A stretch of DNA of 64,000 nt from Ponticaulis koreensis DSM 19734. Lineage in GTDB: Bacteria; Pseudomonadota; Alphaproteobacteria; Caulobacterales; Hyphomonadaceae. Shown one piece after another: positions 17,626-25,296 of the stretch. A program made the translations under genes and the position numbers. Under the pieces are notes generated by a model. It was not told where the DNA came from and did not search any database. It saw nothing but the letters and a program-made list of their open reading frames with translations. The stretch lies in NCBI RefSeq assembly GCF_000420665.1, contig NZ_ATVJ01000003.1, positions 248,001 through 312,000 on the forward strand, given 5' to 3'. How positions within the stretch are numbered: the first letter of the stretch is position 1; each line of letters opens with the position of its first letter.

Positions 17626-18042
17626 ATGAGTTCGATTGATCTAGAAGGCTACAAACCAGCTGCTGACGAAGAGTTCATGAACGAACGTCAGATGGCTTAC
17701 TTCCGGAAAAAACTGGAAGACTGGAAGCAGGATATCATTGACGGGTCGAAGACCACGATTGGTAATCTGCAGGAAGACTCAGCGTCTCTTCCGGACCTCG
17801 TGGACCGCGCGTCTGCCGAGAGCGATAAAGCGCTGGAACTTCGTACGCGTGACCGCCAGCGCAAGCTGATCAACAAGATTGATGCTGCGATCCGCCGAAT
17901 TGATGACGGCACGTATGGCTATTGTGAGATGACCGGTGATCCAATCTCTCTTGGTCGTCTGGAAGCACGTCCTACAGCGACACTGTCCCTGGAAGCTCAG
18001 GAAGCTCATGAGCGTAACGAGAAGACACTCCGGGACGACTGA
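17626..18042 (+). CDS. dksA: DksA, RNA polymerase-binding transcription factor
   Basis: A 138-residue coiled-coil protein that enters the RNA polymerase secondary channel and, with ppGpp, resets transcription. FMNERQMAYFRKKLEDWKQDI begins the coil and DRASAESDKALELRTRDRQRKLI returns. The zinc-finger region reads YGYCEMTGDPI ... TLSLEAQEAHE: only one of the four enterobacterial cysteines remains. That loss is usual in alphaproteobacterial DksA and is not decay. GGGAG precedes the ATG, and a terminator follows, so this is a single gene downstream of fliX. Confidence 0.93.
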   Translation: MSSIDLEGYKPAADEEFMNERQMAYFRKKLEDWKQDIIDGSKTTIGNLQEDSASLPDLVDRASAESDKALELRTRDRQRKLINKIDAAIRRIDDGTYGYCEMTGDPISLGRLEARPTATLSLEAQEAHERNEKTLRDD

Positions 18043-18071
18043 TCTTACGGCCAGAAAATAAAAATCAAATG

Positions 18072-18104
18072 GCCCGCCTTCTATAAGATGGCGGGCTTTC
18101 TTTT
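18072..18104 (+). terminator. Terminator of dksA
   Basis: GCCCGCC and GGCGGGC form a 7 bp stem with an 11 base loop, followed by TTTCTTTT. It lies 30 bases after the dksA stop. Confidence 0.88.
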
Positions 18105-18122
18105 GGGGAGAGATACGCCAGC

Positions 18123-18914
18123 ATGATTAGCTTTGCAGATTTGGTCCGTGATTTTCAAACGGGCGGCGAAAACGGCCTCAGCTTTGATGCGCCGGAAAGC
18201 TGGGCGCAGGGGCGCACACTCTATGGCGGTTTGTCTGCCGCACTCTGTCATGTGAGCGCGCGAGAAACGCTTGAGATCGACAAGCCGATCAAATCTGCAG
18301 TTGTCGCATTCGTGGGGCCGTCGTCGGGACATCTGACAGGAGAGGCCGCACTGATGCGCCAGGGCAAATCCACGATTATGATGGATGCTACTCTGCACGG
18401 AGAAAGGGGCATCGGTACGAAGACCTTGCTGGTCTATGGCGATGACCGCGATAGCAAGCTCGACCAGTCCGGCCTCGTATGTTCCAATGCTCCGCCACCC
18501 GAAGACTGCGAACCTTTCTGGGGGGAACGTAAGCCGGCCAATTTTGCCCGCAATTTCGAAATCCGTCGTGCGGGTGGGCTTAAACCTATGGGCGGAGAAG
18601 AGCGGGGCGACATGCTGGTCTGGGTGCGCCATGCAACCGAAACAGGCGCTGACCATACAGCAGCGCTTCTGGCGCTCGCGGATGTCATACCACCCGCTTG
18701 TTTTACGATGATGGAAGAGGGTGCGCCGGTCAGCACTGTGACATGGTCGCTGGAGTTTCTGCGCTCTGATATTGAGGTCGGCAATGAGTGGTTTCTGCTG
18801 AGCTCAGTCGCCGAGCATACGGCGCACGGTTATTCAAGCCAGGCTATGTATATGTGGGACCGTCAGGGGCGTCCTGTCATCGCTTCGCGCCAGAGCGTAA
18901 CGGTTTTCTTCTAG
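18123..18914 (+). CDS. Acyl-CoA thioesterase, double hotdog (TesB-like)
   Basis: A 263-residue protein with two hotdog halves. The first holds WAQGRTLYGGLSAALCHVSA, the typical hotdog helix, followed by FVGPSSGHLTGEAALMRQGKS; the second runs from HATETGADHTAALLALADVIPPACF to ASRQSVTVFF. It would hydrolyse acyl-CoA in the cytoplasm; chain length is not predictable. GGGGAG precedes the ATG, and the gene starts just after the dksA terminator, so it has its own promoter or depends on read-through. Confidence 0.78.
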   Translation: MISFADLVRDFQTGGENGLSFDAPESWAQGRTLYGGLSAALCHVSARETLEIDKPIKSAVVAFVGPSSGHLTGEAALMRQGKSTIMMDATLHGERGIGTKTLLVYGDDRDSKLDQSGLVCSNAPPPEDCEPFWGERKPANFARNFEIRRAGGLKPMGGEERGDMLVWVRHATETGADHTAALLALADVIPPACFTMMEEGAPVSTVTWSLEFLRSDIEVGNEWFLLSSVAEHTAHGYSSQAMYMWDRQGRPVIASRQSVTVFF

Positions 18915-19110
18915 GGAAGACTGGTCCGGATGTAAGTGCGGCGGTCTCTCAATGGGACCGCCGCTTACACCCAACGCTCGGCGTTGCCCGCCAGCAGGTA
19001 TAGTATTACGCTGAGAAAGAAAACAGGCGGTTACCACGAAGTTTTCAAAAGGTTACTTTGAAAGAAAACTTCTTACTGATTCTGTTTACCATAGTAATGA
19101 TTTCGAAGAA
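18915..19110. other. Intergenic space with two unexplained hairpins
   Basis: No gene is visible between the thioesterase and the flgH terminator. Hairpin A (18932-18968) pairs GTAAG/TTAC and GCGGCGGTC/GACCGCCGC with a one base bulge and no T-run. Hairpin B pairs GAAGTTTTC (19038-19046) with GAAAACTTC (19064-19072), with a second pairing TTTCAAA/TTTGAAA inside. They may protect mRNA ends or be remnants of repeats. Confidence 0.5.
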
Positions 19111-19145
19111 CAAATAAAAAGCCCGGCAGATATTTCCTGCCGGGC
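19111..19145 (-). terminator. Terminator of the flgF-flgG-flgA-flgH operon
   Basis: GCCCGGCAG (19121-19129) and CTGCCGGGC (19137-19145) form a 9 bp stem, followed on the minus strand by TTTTTATTTG. Confidence 0.9.
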
Positions 19146-19217
19146 AATTTGTGCCGGTAATGATTTCCGGCTGGTGTGTTCTTGATAATTCCTGCCGTGT
19201 GTGTGCAGGTGTCTGCT

Positions 19218-19958
19218 CTAGAATGGCAGAATGGAATTTGCGACACGCTGGCCAACACGCGGGCGCTGAACTGAGCTCAGATCGCCGCGACCGCCATATG
19301 AGATGCGCGCTTCAGCAATTTGGGTGTGCTGGATTGTGTTGGTCGCGGAAATGTCTTCAGGGCGGATCACGCCGGAGATGATGAGTTCCCGCACTTCAGA
19401 GTTCACGCGCACTTCCTGAGATCCTGCAATCACAAAATTGCCGTTCGGAAGAACATTTGTGATAACCGCCGCGACGGACATCTGGATGTTTTCGGACCGG
19501 TTGACCGTGCCAACCCCCTGCGAGGAGCTTGTCGAGCTTGTGCCGAGACCTGTTCCGAGGTTGTCAGTGCCTGGAAGGAAGCGCTCGATAGGTTGTTCAA
19601 GGCCAAACAGACCAGTAACCGCGGCATCCTGGCTGCCAGTGCGGCTAGTCGAGGTCGAATTGTTCAGCGTGGCTGTGTCTGTGATGTTGATATCCACGGT
19701 CAGGATATCGCCAACCAGACTTGCGCGGTGGTCGTTGAAGAAGCCCGTCGCGCCTGTGCGCCAGAGCGAGTTCATCGAGGAATCGTCAGCAATTGGCGGC
19801 GGCGTTGGTGCTGAAACCGGCATCGCGCCCACAATCATCTGCGGATTCGTGATCGGCGTCAGCTGGGGCTCCTGAACAGCGTCGCTGACGGTGGCGCAGG
19901 CTGCAAGGCTGGCTGCGAGCGCAATCACTGCGAACGGACGGGAAGCTTTCTGAAACAT
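19218..19958 (-). CDS. flgH: FlgH, flagellar L-ring lipoprotein
   Basis: A 246-residue outer-membrane lipoprotein that forms the L-ring around the rod. The lipobox is LAAC with Cys at residue 21. Conserved stretches are NSLWRTGATGFFNDHRASLVGDILTVDI, NVLPNGNFVIAGSQEVRVNSEVR and LIISGVIRPEDISATNTI. It starts two bases after the flgA stop and ends the minus-strand operon before a strong terminator. Confidence 0.95.
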   Translation of the reverse strand: MFQKASRPFAVIALAASLAACATVSDAVQEPQLTPITNPQMIVGAMPVSAPTPPPIADDSSMNSLWRTGATGFFNDHRASLVGDILTVDINITDTATLNNSTSTSRTGSQDAAVTGLFGLEQPIERFLPGTDNLGTGLGTSSTSSSQGVGTVNRSENIQMSVAAVITNVLPNGNFVIAGSQEVRVNSEVRELIISGVIRPEDISATNTIQHTQIAEARISYGGRGDLSSVQRPRVGQRVANSILPF

Positions 19959-19960
19959 GA

Positions 19961-20728
19961 TTAGCCTTCCTGTGAGAAGAGTGAGCCGACGCGTGCTTCG
20001 CCCGGTCCCCAGGCGATTGCGTCCATTGAACGGTTGGATTGAAGGTTCTGTACGCGAACCGGTTCGCCTTCGGCGGCATCATTGAGGGCGCGTGCGCTGA
20101 CAACGAGGCGCAGTGCGCCTCGCTGATAAACCAACTGGATAGGATCACCCTGACGGACAACTGAGACAGGGCGAATGTCACGCATGGCAATCGGTTGACC
20201 GGCGCGGATTGTGCGGGTTGCTTCCATGCCATCCAACACGTGAGCGGCGCGGATCAGACCCTGAATTCGACGGTTCGGGTTCATCGCTTCATAGCTGATC
20301 ATGTCTGGCGTGATTGCATCGCCGCGCCGCGCATCTGTGATCAGCATAGGGACCTCGTTTTCCGCCGGTTCATCTTGGTAAATGACGGGTATTGGTTCAG
20401 CCTGTTGCGGTGTGGCTGCAACCGGTTGCGGTGTCGCCACGGCATTTGCGGACCGCGTCACCCAGACCATCTCGCCATCAGGCAGATCGATCGGAAATCC
20501 AGCCGCAGCTGCCTGCGCTTCAATAAATTCAGATGCGAGCGGAAGGCGCTGGCCGGGCAGGGGCGCCGCTGCAATCTGGCGGTCGCCGGGGGTGCCCGTT
20601 ACGTTGGAAACATCGCTAAGGCGTACCCAGTCGCCCGAAATGACAACGTCTTCGGCAGCGACAGATTGTGTCAGCGCGAGGCCTGTCAGTGCGAGTGAGG
20701 CGAAGAGGGTGCGGCTTAGCTTAGTCAT
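19961..20728 (-). CDS. flgA: FlgA, P-ring assembly chaperone
   Basis: A 255-residue periplasmic protein with a signal peptide (FASLALTGLALTQSVAA). The C-terminal half is an SAF domain: VPMLITDARRGDAITPDMI, GMEATRTIRAGQPIAMRDIRPVSVVRQGD and LVYQRGALRLVVSARALNDAAEGEPVRVQNLQS. It escorts FlgI monomers to the rod. AAGGTGA precedes the ATG. It sits between flgG and flgH as in Caulobacter. Confidence 0.92.
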   Translation of the reverse strand: MTKLSRTLFASLALTGLALTQSVAAEDVVISGDWVRLSDVSNVTGTPGDRQIAAAPLPGQRLPLASEFIEAQAAAAGFPIDLPDGEMVWVTRSANAVATPQPVAATPQQAEPIPVIYQDEPAENEVPMLITDARRGDAITPDMISYEAMNPNRRIQGLIRAAHVLDGMEATRTIRAGQPIAMRDIRPVSVVRQGDPIQLVYQRGALRLVVSARALNDAAEGEPVRVQNLQSNRSMDAIAWGPGEARVGSLFSQEG

Positions 20729-20736
20729 GGATCACC

Positions 20737-21522
20737 TTAGCGGAGCTGGCTTGTGACGCCGAGCATTTCGTCAGCCGTTGTAATGACCTTTGAGTTCATC
20801 TCGTAAGCACGCTGTGCGACGATCAGAGCGCTGATCTCGTTCACGGCGTTGACGTTGGATGTTTCAAGGAAGCCCTGAAGAACGGTGCCGAAACCGACTG
20901 CGCCCGGGGGAGCAATGTTTGCGGGGCCGGAAGACGGGGTTTCGAGGAACAGGTTGTCACCAATCGCATCAAGGCCTGCTGGATTGATGAAGCGGGCCAG
21001 ATCGATCTGGCCGAGCTCCTGATACTCCACTTCGCCAGCAATACGGACCTGAACCATACCAACTGCGCTGATGGCAACGTCGACCGCTTCTTCAGGTATC
21101 GCGATGCCTGGTGAAACGACAAAGCCGTCTTCGGTCACGAGCTGGCCATCCGGGCTAACAGAAAAGTTGCCTGCGCGGGTGTAAGACTGTGTGCCATCCG
21201 GATTCTGGATGACGAAATAACCTTCGCCCTGAATCGCGAGGTCGTAATCATTTTCGGTCTGCGTCACGTTACCTTGTTCGGTAATGCGATAAACGGAGCC
21301 GGCTTTTACACCCGTACCGACCTGAACACCGGTTGGTACAATTGTGCCGCCATCTGATGAGGTGACCCCCATCCGCTCGACATTCATATAGAGCAGATCC
21401 TGAAATTCAGCGCGCTGGCGTTTGAAGCCAGTCGTGTTCATGTTGGCAATGTTGTTCGAAATGACTTCAACATTGAGCTGTTGAGCCTGCATGCCGGTCG
21501 CGGCTGTGCTGAGTGCGCGCAT
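20737..21522 (-). CDS. flgG: FlgG, distal rod protein
   Basis: A 261-residue flagellar axial protein, exported by the flagellar type III system without a signal peptide. The N-terminal rod motif is LSTAATGMQAQQLNVEVISNNIANMNTTGFKR, and the C-terminal coil ends LIVAQRAYEMNSKVITTADEMLG. I take the ATG at 21522, five bases after AAGGTG, rather than the in-frame GTG one codon upstream. The standard 261-residue length agrees. Confidence 0.96.
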   Translation of the reverse strand: MRALSTAATGMQAQQLNVEVISNNIANMNTTGFKRQRAEFQDLLYMNVERMGVTSSDGGTIVPTGVQVGTGVKAGSVYRITEQGNVTQTENDYDLAIQGEGYFVIQNPDGTQSYTRAGNFSVSPDGQLVTEDGFVVSPGIAIPEEAVDVAISAVGMVQVRIAGEVEYQELGQIDLARFINPAGLDAIGDNLFLETPSSGPANIAPPGAVGFGTVLQGFLETSNVNAVNEISALIVAQRAYEMNSKVITTADEMLGVTSQLR

Positions 21523-21543
21523 CACATCACCTTAAAATACTTA

Positions 21544-22281
21544 TTACTGAGCGGAGCCCAGCTTGTTGATTGCGGTTTTGCGAAGCTCGTCTGCGTCTTT
21601 TACGAGGCGGCTTGCTGAGGTGTAGGCCCGAGAGATTTCGATCATCCGGGTGACTTCAAGAATGGCGTTGACGTTGGATTGCTCCACAACACCCTGCTGC
21701 ACTTTTGGCAGCTCCACAGCTTCTGCTTGTTGGTCTCCAGGAGACCAGAGGTTACTTCCAATCTTCTCTAACGCACCTGGTGTTTCGAACCCGTAAACAC
21801 CAAGACGTCCGATTTCGATATTTCCCTGACGGATAATGCCAGTGTCGCTCACGGTCGGCGGGCCGCCTTCCGGATCGAACACCATTTCATTGCCGGCATC
21901 ATCCAGAACAAGCGCGCCTTCATGCGTCACAAGTCTGGAAAGTTCATCAAGCGCAAATTGTCCGTCGCGCGTGTAATAAGTCTCGCCGCCCACCCTGACC
22001 GAGAAAAAGGCGTTCGCTTCTTCGATACCAAAATCAAGAGAGTTGCCTGTCGGGCGTAGCGTGCCGGTCGTCATATCCCGCTGCATCCGGCCAACGGATG
22101 TAAAGCGGATATCTTCCGGCGTATCGTTTGCGTGAGACGGGCGCTCGATGATCAGATCGTTAAGAGCGACCTCCGCCTTGAAGCCGGCCGTGTTCATATT
22201 CGCAAGATTGTTGGCCACCACGTCCATCCGGCGACGGAGGGATTGTTGGGTGTTAATGCCGACAAGAAGCGTATTGTCCAT
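21544..22281 (-). CDS. flgF: FlgF, proximal rod protein
   Basis: A 245-residue axial protein homologous to FlgG: NNLANMNTAGFKAEVALND near the N-terminus, then YYTRDGQFALDELSRLVTHEG, and a C-terminal coil ending EISRAYTSASRLVKDADELRKTAINKLG. The ATG at 22281 (MDNTLLVGIN) matches the usual FlgF start; the GTG at 22299 would add a hydrophobic six-residue stub. It is first in the flgF-flgG-flgA-flgH operon and diverges from fliL over 180 bases. Confidence 0.94.
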   Translation of the reverse strand: MDNTLLVGINTQQSLRRRMDVVANNLANMNTAGFKAEVALNDLIIERPSHANDTPEDIRFTSVGRMQRDMTTGTLRPTGNSLDFGIEEANAFFSVRVGGETYYTRDGQFALDELSRLVTHEGALVLDDAGNEMVFDPEGGPPTVSDTGIIRQGNIEIGRLGVYGFETPGALEKIGSNLWSPGDQQAEAVELPKVQQGVVEQSNVNAILEVTRMIEISRAYTSASRLVKDADELRKTAINKLGSAQ

Positions 22282-22461
22282 GAAAAAATACCAGCCCACT
22301 TTGGTTCAGGCCGAAGATAATCCCTTCAAGGTTAACGCTTTCCTGCGATCCAATAACCAAAATACGAACTGTAATTAGGCCGGTAAAAACTTCCTATCTC
22401 CACGCTTCCTTAACCAAGCTGGGTCATTTTTGCCGAGTTGATCAACAAGGACTCTGGAACC

Positions 22462-23133
22462 ATGGCCGACGATATCGAAGGTGAAATGGACGGTGAAACC
22501 GACATTGATGGTGTCGGCGAAGGTGGCACGAAAAAGAAGAAGATGTCTGGTAAGACGCTGATTCTTTTTATTGTTTTGCCTGCCCTGCTGATTCTTGGCG
22601 GTGGCGGCGGTGCCGCGATGATGCTGTTTGGTGGCGGATCTGCAGAGGCTGCAGCATCTGAACCGCCTGCCGATTCTCATGGCGAATCAGATGATCACGG
22701 TTCAGATGATGGTCATGGTGAAGGCGGCGACGATCATGGATCGGACGACGGCCATGGCGAATCCACTGTCGGCCATGCAACAGAATCAGATGGCAATGGC
22801 GCGGTTATCCAGATTGGCGCGCCGGGTAATCCGTCTTTCTACACGCTTCCAGACCTTATCGTGACTGTGAATGCCGGTGGCGGACGTCGCTCCCAGCTCC
22901 TGCTCAAGCTGACGCTCGAAGCAAATGACCCTGCTGTGTTTGACAGTCTGGATGCTTATCTGCCGCGCATTACAGACCAGTTCCAGATGTTCCTGCGTGA
23001 AATGCGTATTGACGATCTGAGCGGATCAGCCGGTGACTATCGTATCCGCCGCGAACTTCTGCGCCGCGTGAATATGAGCGTTTATCCTGAAACTATCGAT
23101 GCCGTGCTCATCGAGGAATTTATTGTTCAATAG
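22462..23133 (+). CDS. fliL: FliL, stator-associated flagellar membrane protein
   Basis: A 223-residue bitopic protein that rings the stators and supports torque. It has an acidic, then Lys-rich cytoplasmic N-terminus, one membrane helix (LILFIVLPALLILGGGGGAA, about 33-52), a His/Asp/Gly/Ser-rich linker at about 71-112, and the FliL domain from LPDLIVTVNAGGGRRSQLLLK to EFIVQ. The linker holds an exact 11-residue duplication, DDHGSDDGHGE at 77-87 and 90-100. The ATG at 22462 has AAGGA upstream. It heads the fliL-fliM operon. Confidence 0.93.
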   Translation: MADDIEGEMDGETDIDGVGEGGTKKKKMSGKTLILFIVLPALLILGGGGGAAMMLFGGGSAEAAASEPPADSHGESDDHGSDDGHGEGGDDHGSDDGHGESTVGHATESDGNGAVIQIGAPGNPSFYTLPDLIVTVNAGGGRRSQLLLKLTLEANDPAVFDSLDAYLPRITDQFQMFLREMRIDDLSGSAGDYRIRRELLRRVNMSVYPETIDAVLIEEFIVQ

Positions 23134-23141
23134 GCCTTAGT

Positions 23142-24320
23142 ATGTCTGACGATAAAACAGATGAAGAACTGGCCGCAGAATGGGCTGCGGAACTTGAGGC
23201 TGACGACGCTGCCAATGGCGGCGGCGATGACGATATGGGCGACGACTTTGCCGCCGAATGGGAAGCATCGCTCGCCAACGAAGAAGAAGAAGCGAAGACC
23301 AATCTCGCGACTGCTGTCATTGGTAATGGTCAGACCACAGAACGCATTCTCAACCAGGATGAGATCGACAGTCTTCTCGGCTTCTCTCTTGATGATGAAG
23401 ACGCAGACGATACATCCGGTATTCGGGCGATCATCAACTCAGCAATGGTGTCTTATGAGCGTCTTCCGATGCTCGAGGTCGTCTTTGACCGTCTCGTCCG
23501 TCTTCTCACGACCAGCCTTCGGAATTTCACGTCTGACAACGTCGAGGTCTCACTCGATGCGATTACATCGATCCGTTTTGGCGACTATCTGAACTCTATC
23601 CCGCTTCCGGCGATCCTGTCCGTCTTCCGCGCAAAGCAGCTCGATAACTTCGGCCTGCTGACCGTCGATTCCAACCTGATTTATTCCATCGTGGACGTTC
23701 TTCTGGGTGGTCGTCGCGGCACGGTGGCGATGCGTATTGAGGGACGTCCTTATACGACCATTGAACGCTCTCTGGTGACGCGTCTTGTCGAAGTGATCCT
23801 GCAGGATGCGAAACAGGCGTTTGCGCCGCTGACGGAAGTTGATTTCGAACTCGACCGTATCGAGACGAACCCGCGTTTTGCGGCAATCGCGCGTCCTGCA
23901 AACGCGGCGATCCTCGTCAAACTGCGCATCGACATGGAAGATCGCGGCGGTCGCGCCGAGCTTCTCATGCCGTATGCGACGCTCGAGCCGATCCGTAAAA
24001 TGCTTCTCCAGAACTTCATGGGCGAGAAATTCGGCCGTGATAACATCTGGGAAAGCCACCTCGCATCCGAGCTCTGGGCCGCTAAAATAGAAGTTCAGAC
24101 CGTGCTCGATGAAATGCAGGTGCCGCTGAAGAAGATGCTCGATCTCGAGGTCGGCGACACAATCTTCCTGAATGCAGCGCCCGATTCAAAAGTGCAGCTT
24201 AAATGCGGTGACATTCGCCTGACAGATGGACGCGTGGGCCGAATGGGCCACAAAGTTGCTGTACGGGTTGAGAGCCCGATCTCTGATCGAGCCAAAGCGA
24301 GCGTGCTGAAAGAACAATGA
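23142..24320 (+). CDS. fliM: FliM, flagellar motor switch protein
   Basis: A 392-residue C-ring protein that binds phosphorylated CheY and FliG. The CheY-binding motif ILNQDEIDSLLGF is not at the N-terminus as usual but follows a 65-residue acidic extension with two similar units, LAAEWAAELEAD and FAAEWEASLANE. The CheC-like middle domain (SMVSYERLPMLEVVFDRLVR, FGDYLNSIPLPAILSVF, VDVLLGG) and the C-terminal SpoA domain (LDLEVGDTIFLNAAPDSKVQL) are complete. It begins eight bases after fliL and overlaps the next gene by four. Confidence 0.96.
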   Translation: MSDDKTDEELAAEWAAELEADDAANGGGDDDMGDDFAAEWEASLANEEEEAKTNLATAVIGNGQTTERILNQDEIDSLLGFSLDDEDADDTSGIRAIINSAMVSYERLPMLEVVFDRLVRLLTTSLRNFTSDNVEVSLDAITSIRFGDYLNSIPLPAILSVFRAKQLDNFGLLTVDSNLIYSIVDVLLGGRRGTVAMRIEGRPYTTIERSLVTRLVEVILQDAKQAFAPLTEVDFELDRIETNPRFAAIARPANAAILVKLRIDMEDRGGRAELLMPYATLEPIRKMLLQNFMGEKFGRDNIWESHLASELWAAKIEVQTVLDEMQVPLKKMLDLEVGDTIFLNAAPDSKVQLKCGDIRLTDGRVGRMGHKVAVRVESPISDRAKASVLKEQ

Positions 24321-24604
24321 GCGATTACGGACTCTTCGTAGAAATCGGCCTCGCAGTGCTGCTGCTGTTAACCATCGTTTATTGCTGGCGGCTGGATCAG
24401 CGCCTTAACCAGCTGCGCAAAGGCAATGACGGTATGATTGAAGCCGCGCGCGAGCTGGCAGAGACCATCGCGCAGGCTGAAATGGCCGTGCAGGGGCTCC
24501 GTAAATCGGCAACCGAAACCGGCAAAGAGCTTCAGTCTCGTATTGATGAGGCACGCTCTCTTTCGAATTCACTTCAGCGTGGCCCGACGCGCAGGGGGTA
24601 TTGA
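24317..24604 (+). CDS. DUF6468 membrane protein of the fliLM operon
   Basis: A 95-residue bitopic protein: one N-terminal membrane helix (VEIGLAVLLLLTIVYCW), then a coiled coil (LDQRLNQLRKGNDGMIEAARELAETIAQAEMAV) and a basic tail. This is the DUF6468 pattern found right after fliM in alphaproteobacteria. In Caulobacter the flagellar positioning protein PflI is, as I recall, a bitopic protein from the same position, so this gene could be its counterpart; that link is memory-based and unverified. ATGA overlap with fliM shows tight coupling. Confidence 0.75.
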   Translation: MSDYGLFVEIGLAVLLLLTIVYCWRLDQRLNQLRKGNDGMIEAARELAETIAQAEMAVQGLRKSATETGKELQSRIDEARSLSNSLQRGPTRRGY

Positions 24605-24606
24605 TC

Positions 24607-25296
24607 ATGGCTAAGTCTCAGGTCCGGCTTCTTCCGGTGATTGGCATTTTTGCAGCGTGTGCTTTCGCGATTAAAGCAGTGTCCATCGCGGAAGCCGCTG
24701 GCGAAGCGACGGCCAATGCGCAGGCCGCCTCGGCTCAGGCTCAGCAGGCTCAACAAAACCAGCCCGTCCCGGCACCTGAGACGACTGAAACCACTGCCCC
24801 GGCTGAAAGCGAGACCTGTCCGGCGCCTGATCTTCTGGCTGAGCAGGCAGGCCTCTCTCAATATGAAATTCAGGTTCTGCGGTCTCTGTCGGAACGACGT
24901 GAGCGCCTTGAAGCACGCGAAGCTACGCTTGATACCCGTGAAATGACGATCTCTGCGGCTGAGGCCCGTCTCGACGACCAGATCGCTGAGCTGGAGCGTC
25001 TTGAGAATAGCATTGCAGGTCTGTTGAATACGCTGGACGAGCAGAACGAAGCGCAGCTCGCGTCTCTTGTGACGATTTATGAGAGCATGCGGTCTGATGA
25101 TGCCGCCCGTATTTTCAATACACTGGATGATGGGCTAATGCTTGAGCTGGCGCACCGTATGAAGCCGGCACCAATGGCGGCAATCCTCGCGGACATGGAT
25201 CAGGATCGTGCGCGTACACTGACGACGCTCATGGCGACCCGTTCTGAACCTCCTGAGACACTGGCTGATCTGGAGGCGCGTACGAATGCCCCTTAA
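24607..25296 (+). CDS. MotE-like periplasmic motility protein
   Basis: A 229-residue protein with an N-terminal membrane or signal segment (LLPVIGIFAACAFAIKAVSI), an Ala/Gln/Pro linker, a long coiled coil (LSERRERLEAREATLDTREMTISAAEARLDDQIAELERLE) and a C-terminal MgtE-N-like helical domain (YESMRSDDAARIFNTLDDGLMLELAHRM). This layout is that of MotE, which in rhizobia chaperones MotC. I take the ATG at 24607, seven bases after AGGGGGT, rather than the TTG at 24601. It overlaps the next gene by 11 bases. Confidence 0.75.
   Translation: MAKSQVRLLPVIGIFAACAFAIKAVSIAEAAGEATANAQAASAQAQQAQQNQPVPAPETTETTAPAESETCPAPDLLAEQAGLSQYEIQVLRSLSERRERLEAREATLDTREMTISAAEARLDDQIAELERLENSIAGLLNTLDEQNEAQLASLVTIYESMRSDDAARIFNTLDDGLMLELAHRMKPAPMAAILADMDQDRARTLTTLMATRSEPPETLADLEARTNAP

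Noticed and set aside
17626-18042. DksA as a decayed gene because three zinc cysteines are missing
   Set aside because: Loss of these cysteines with retention of the coiled coil is typical of alphaproteobacterial DksA, and the frame is intact.
22282-22461. CtrA box in the flgF/fliL divergent gap
   Set aside because: Two TTAA half-sites exist (22332 and 22410), but neither has a partner at the N7 distance with more than two matches.
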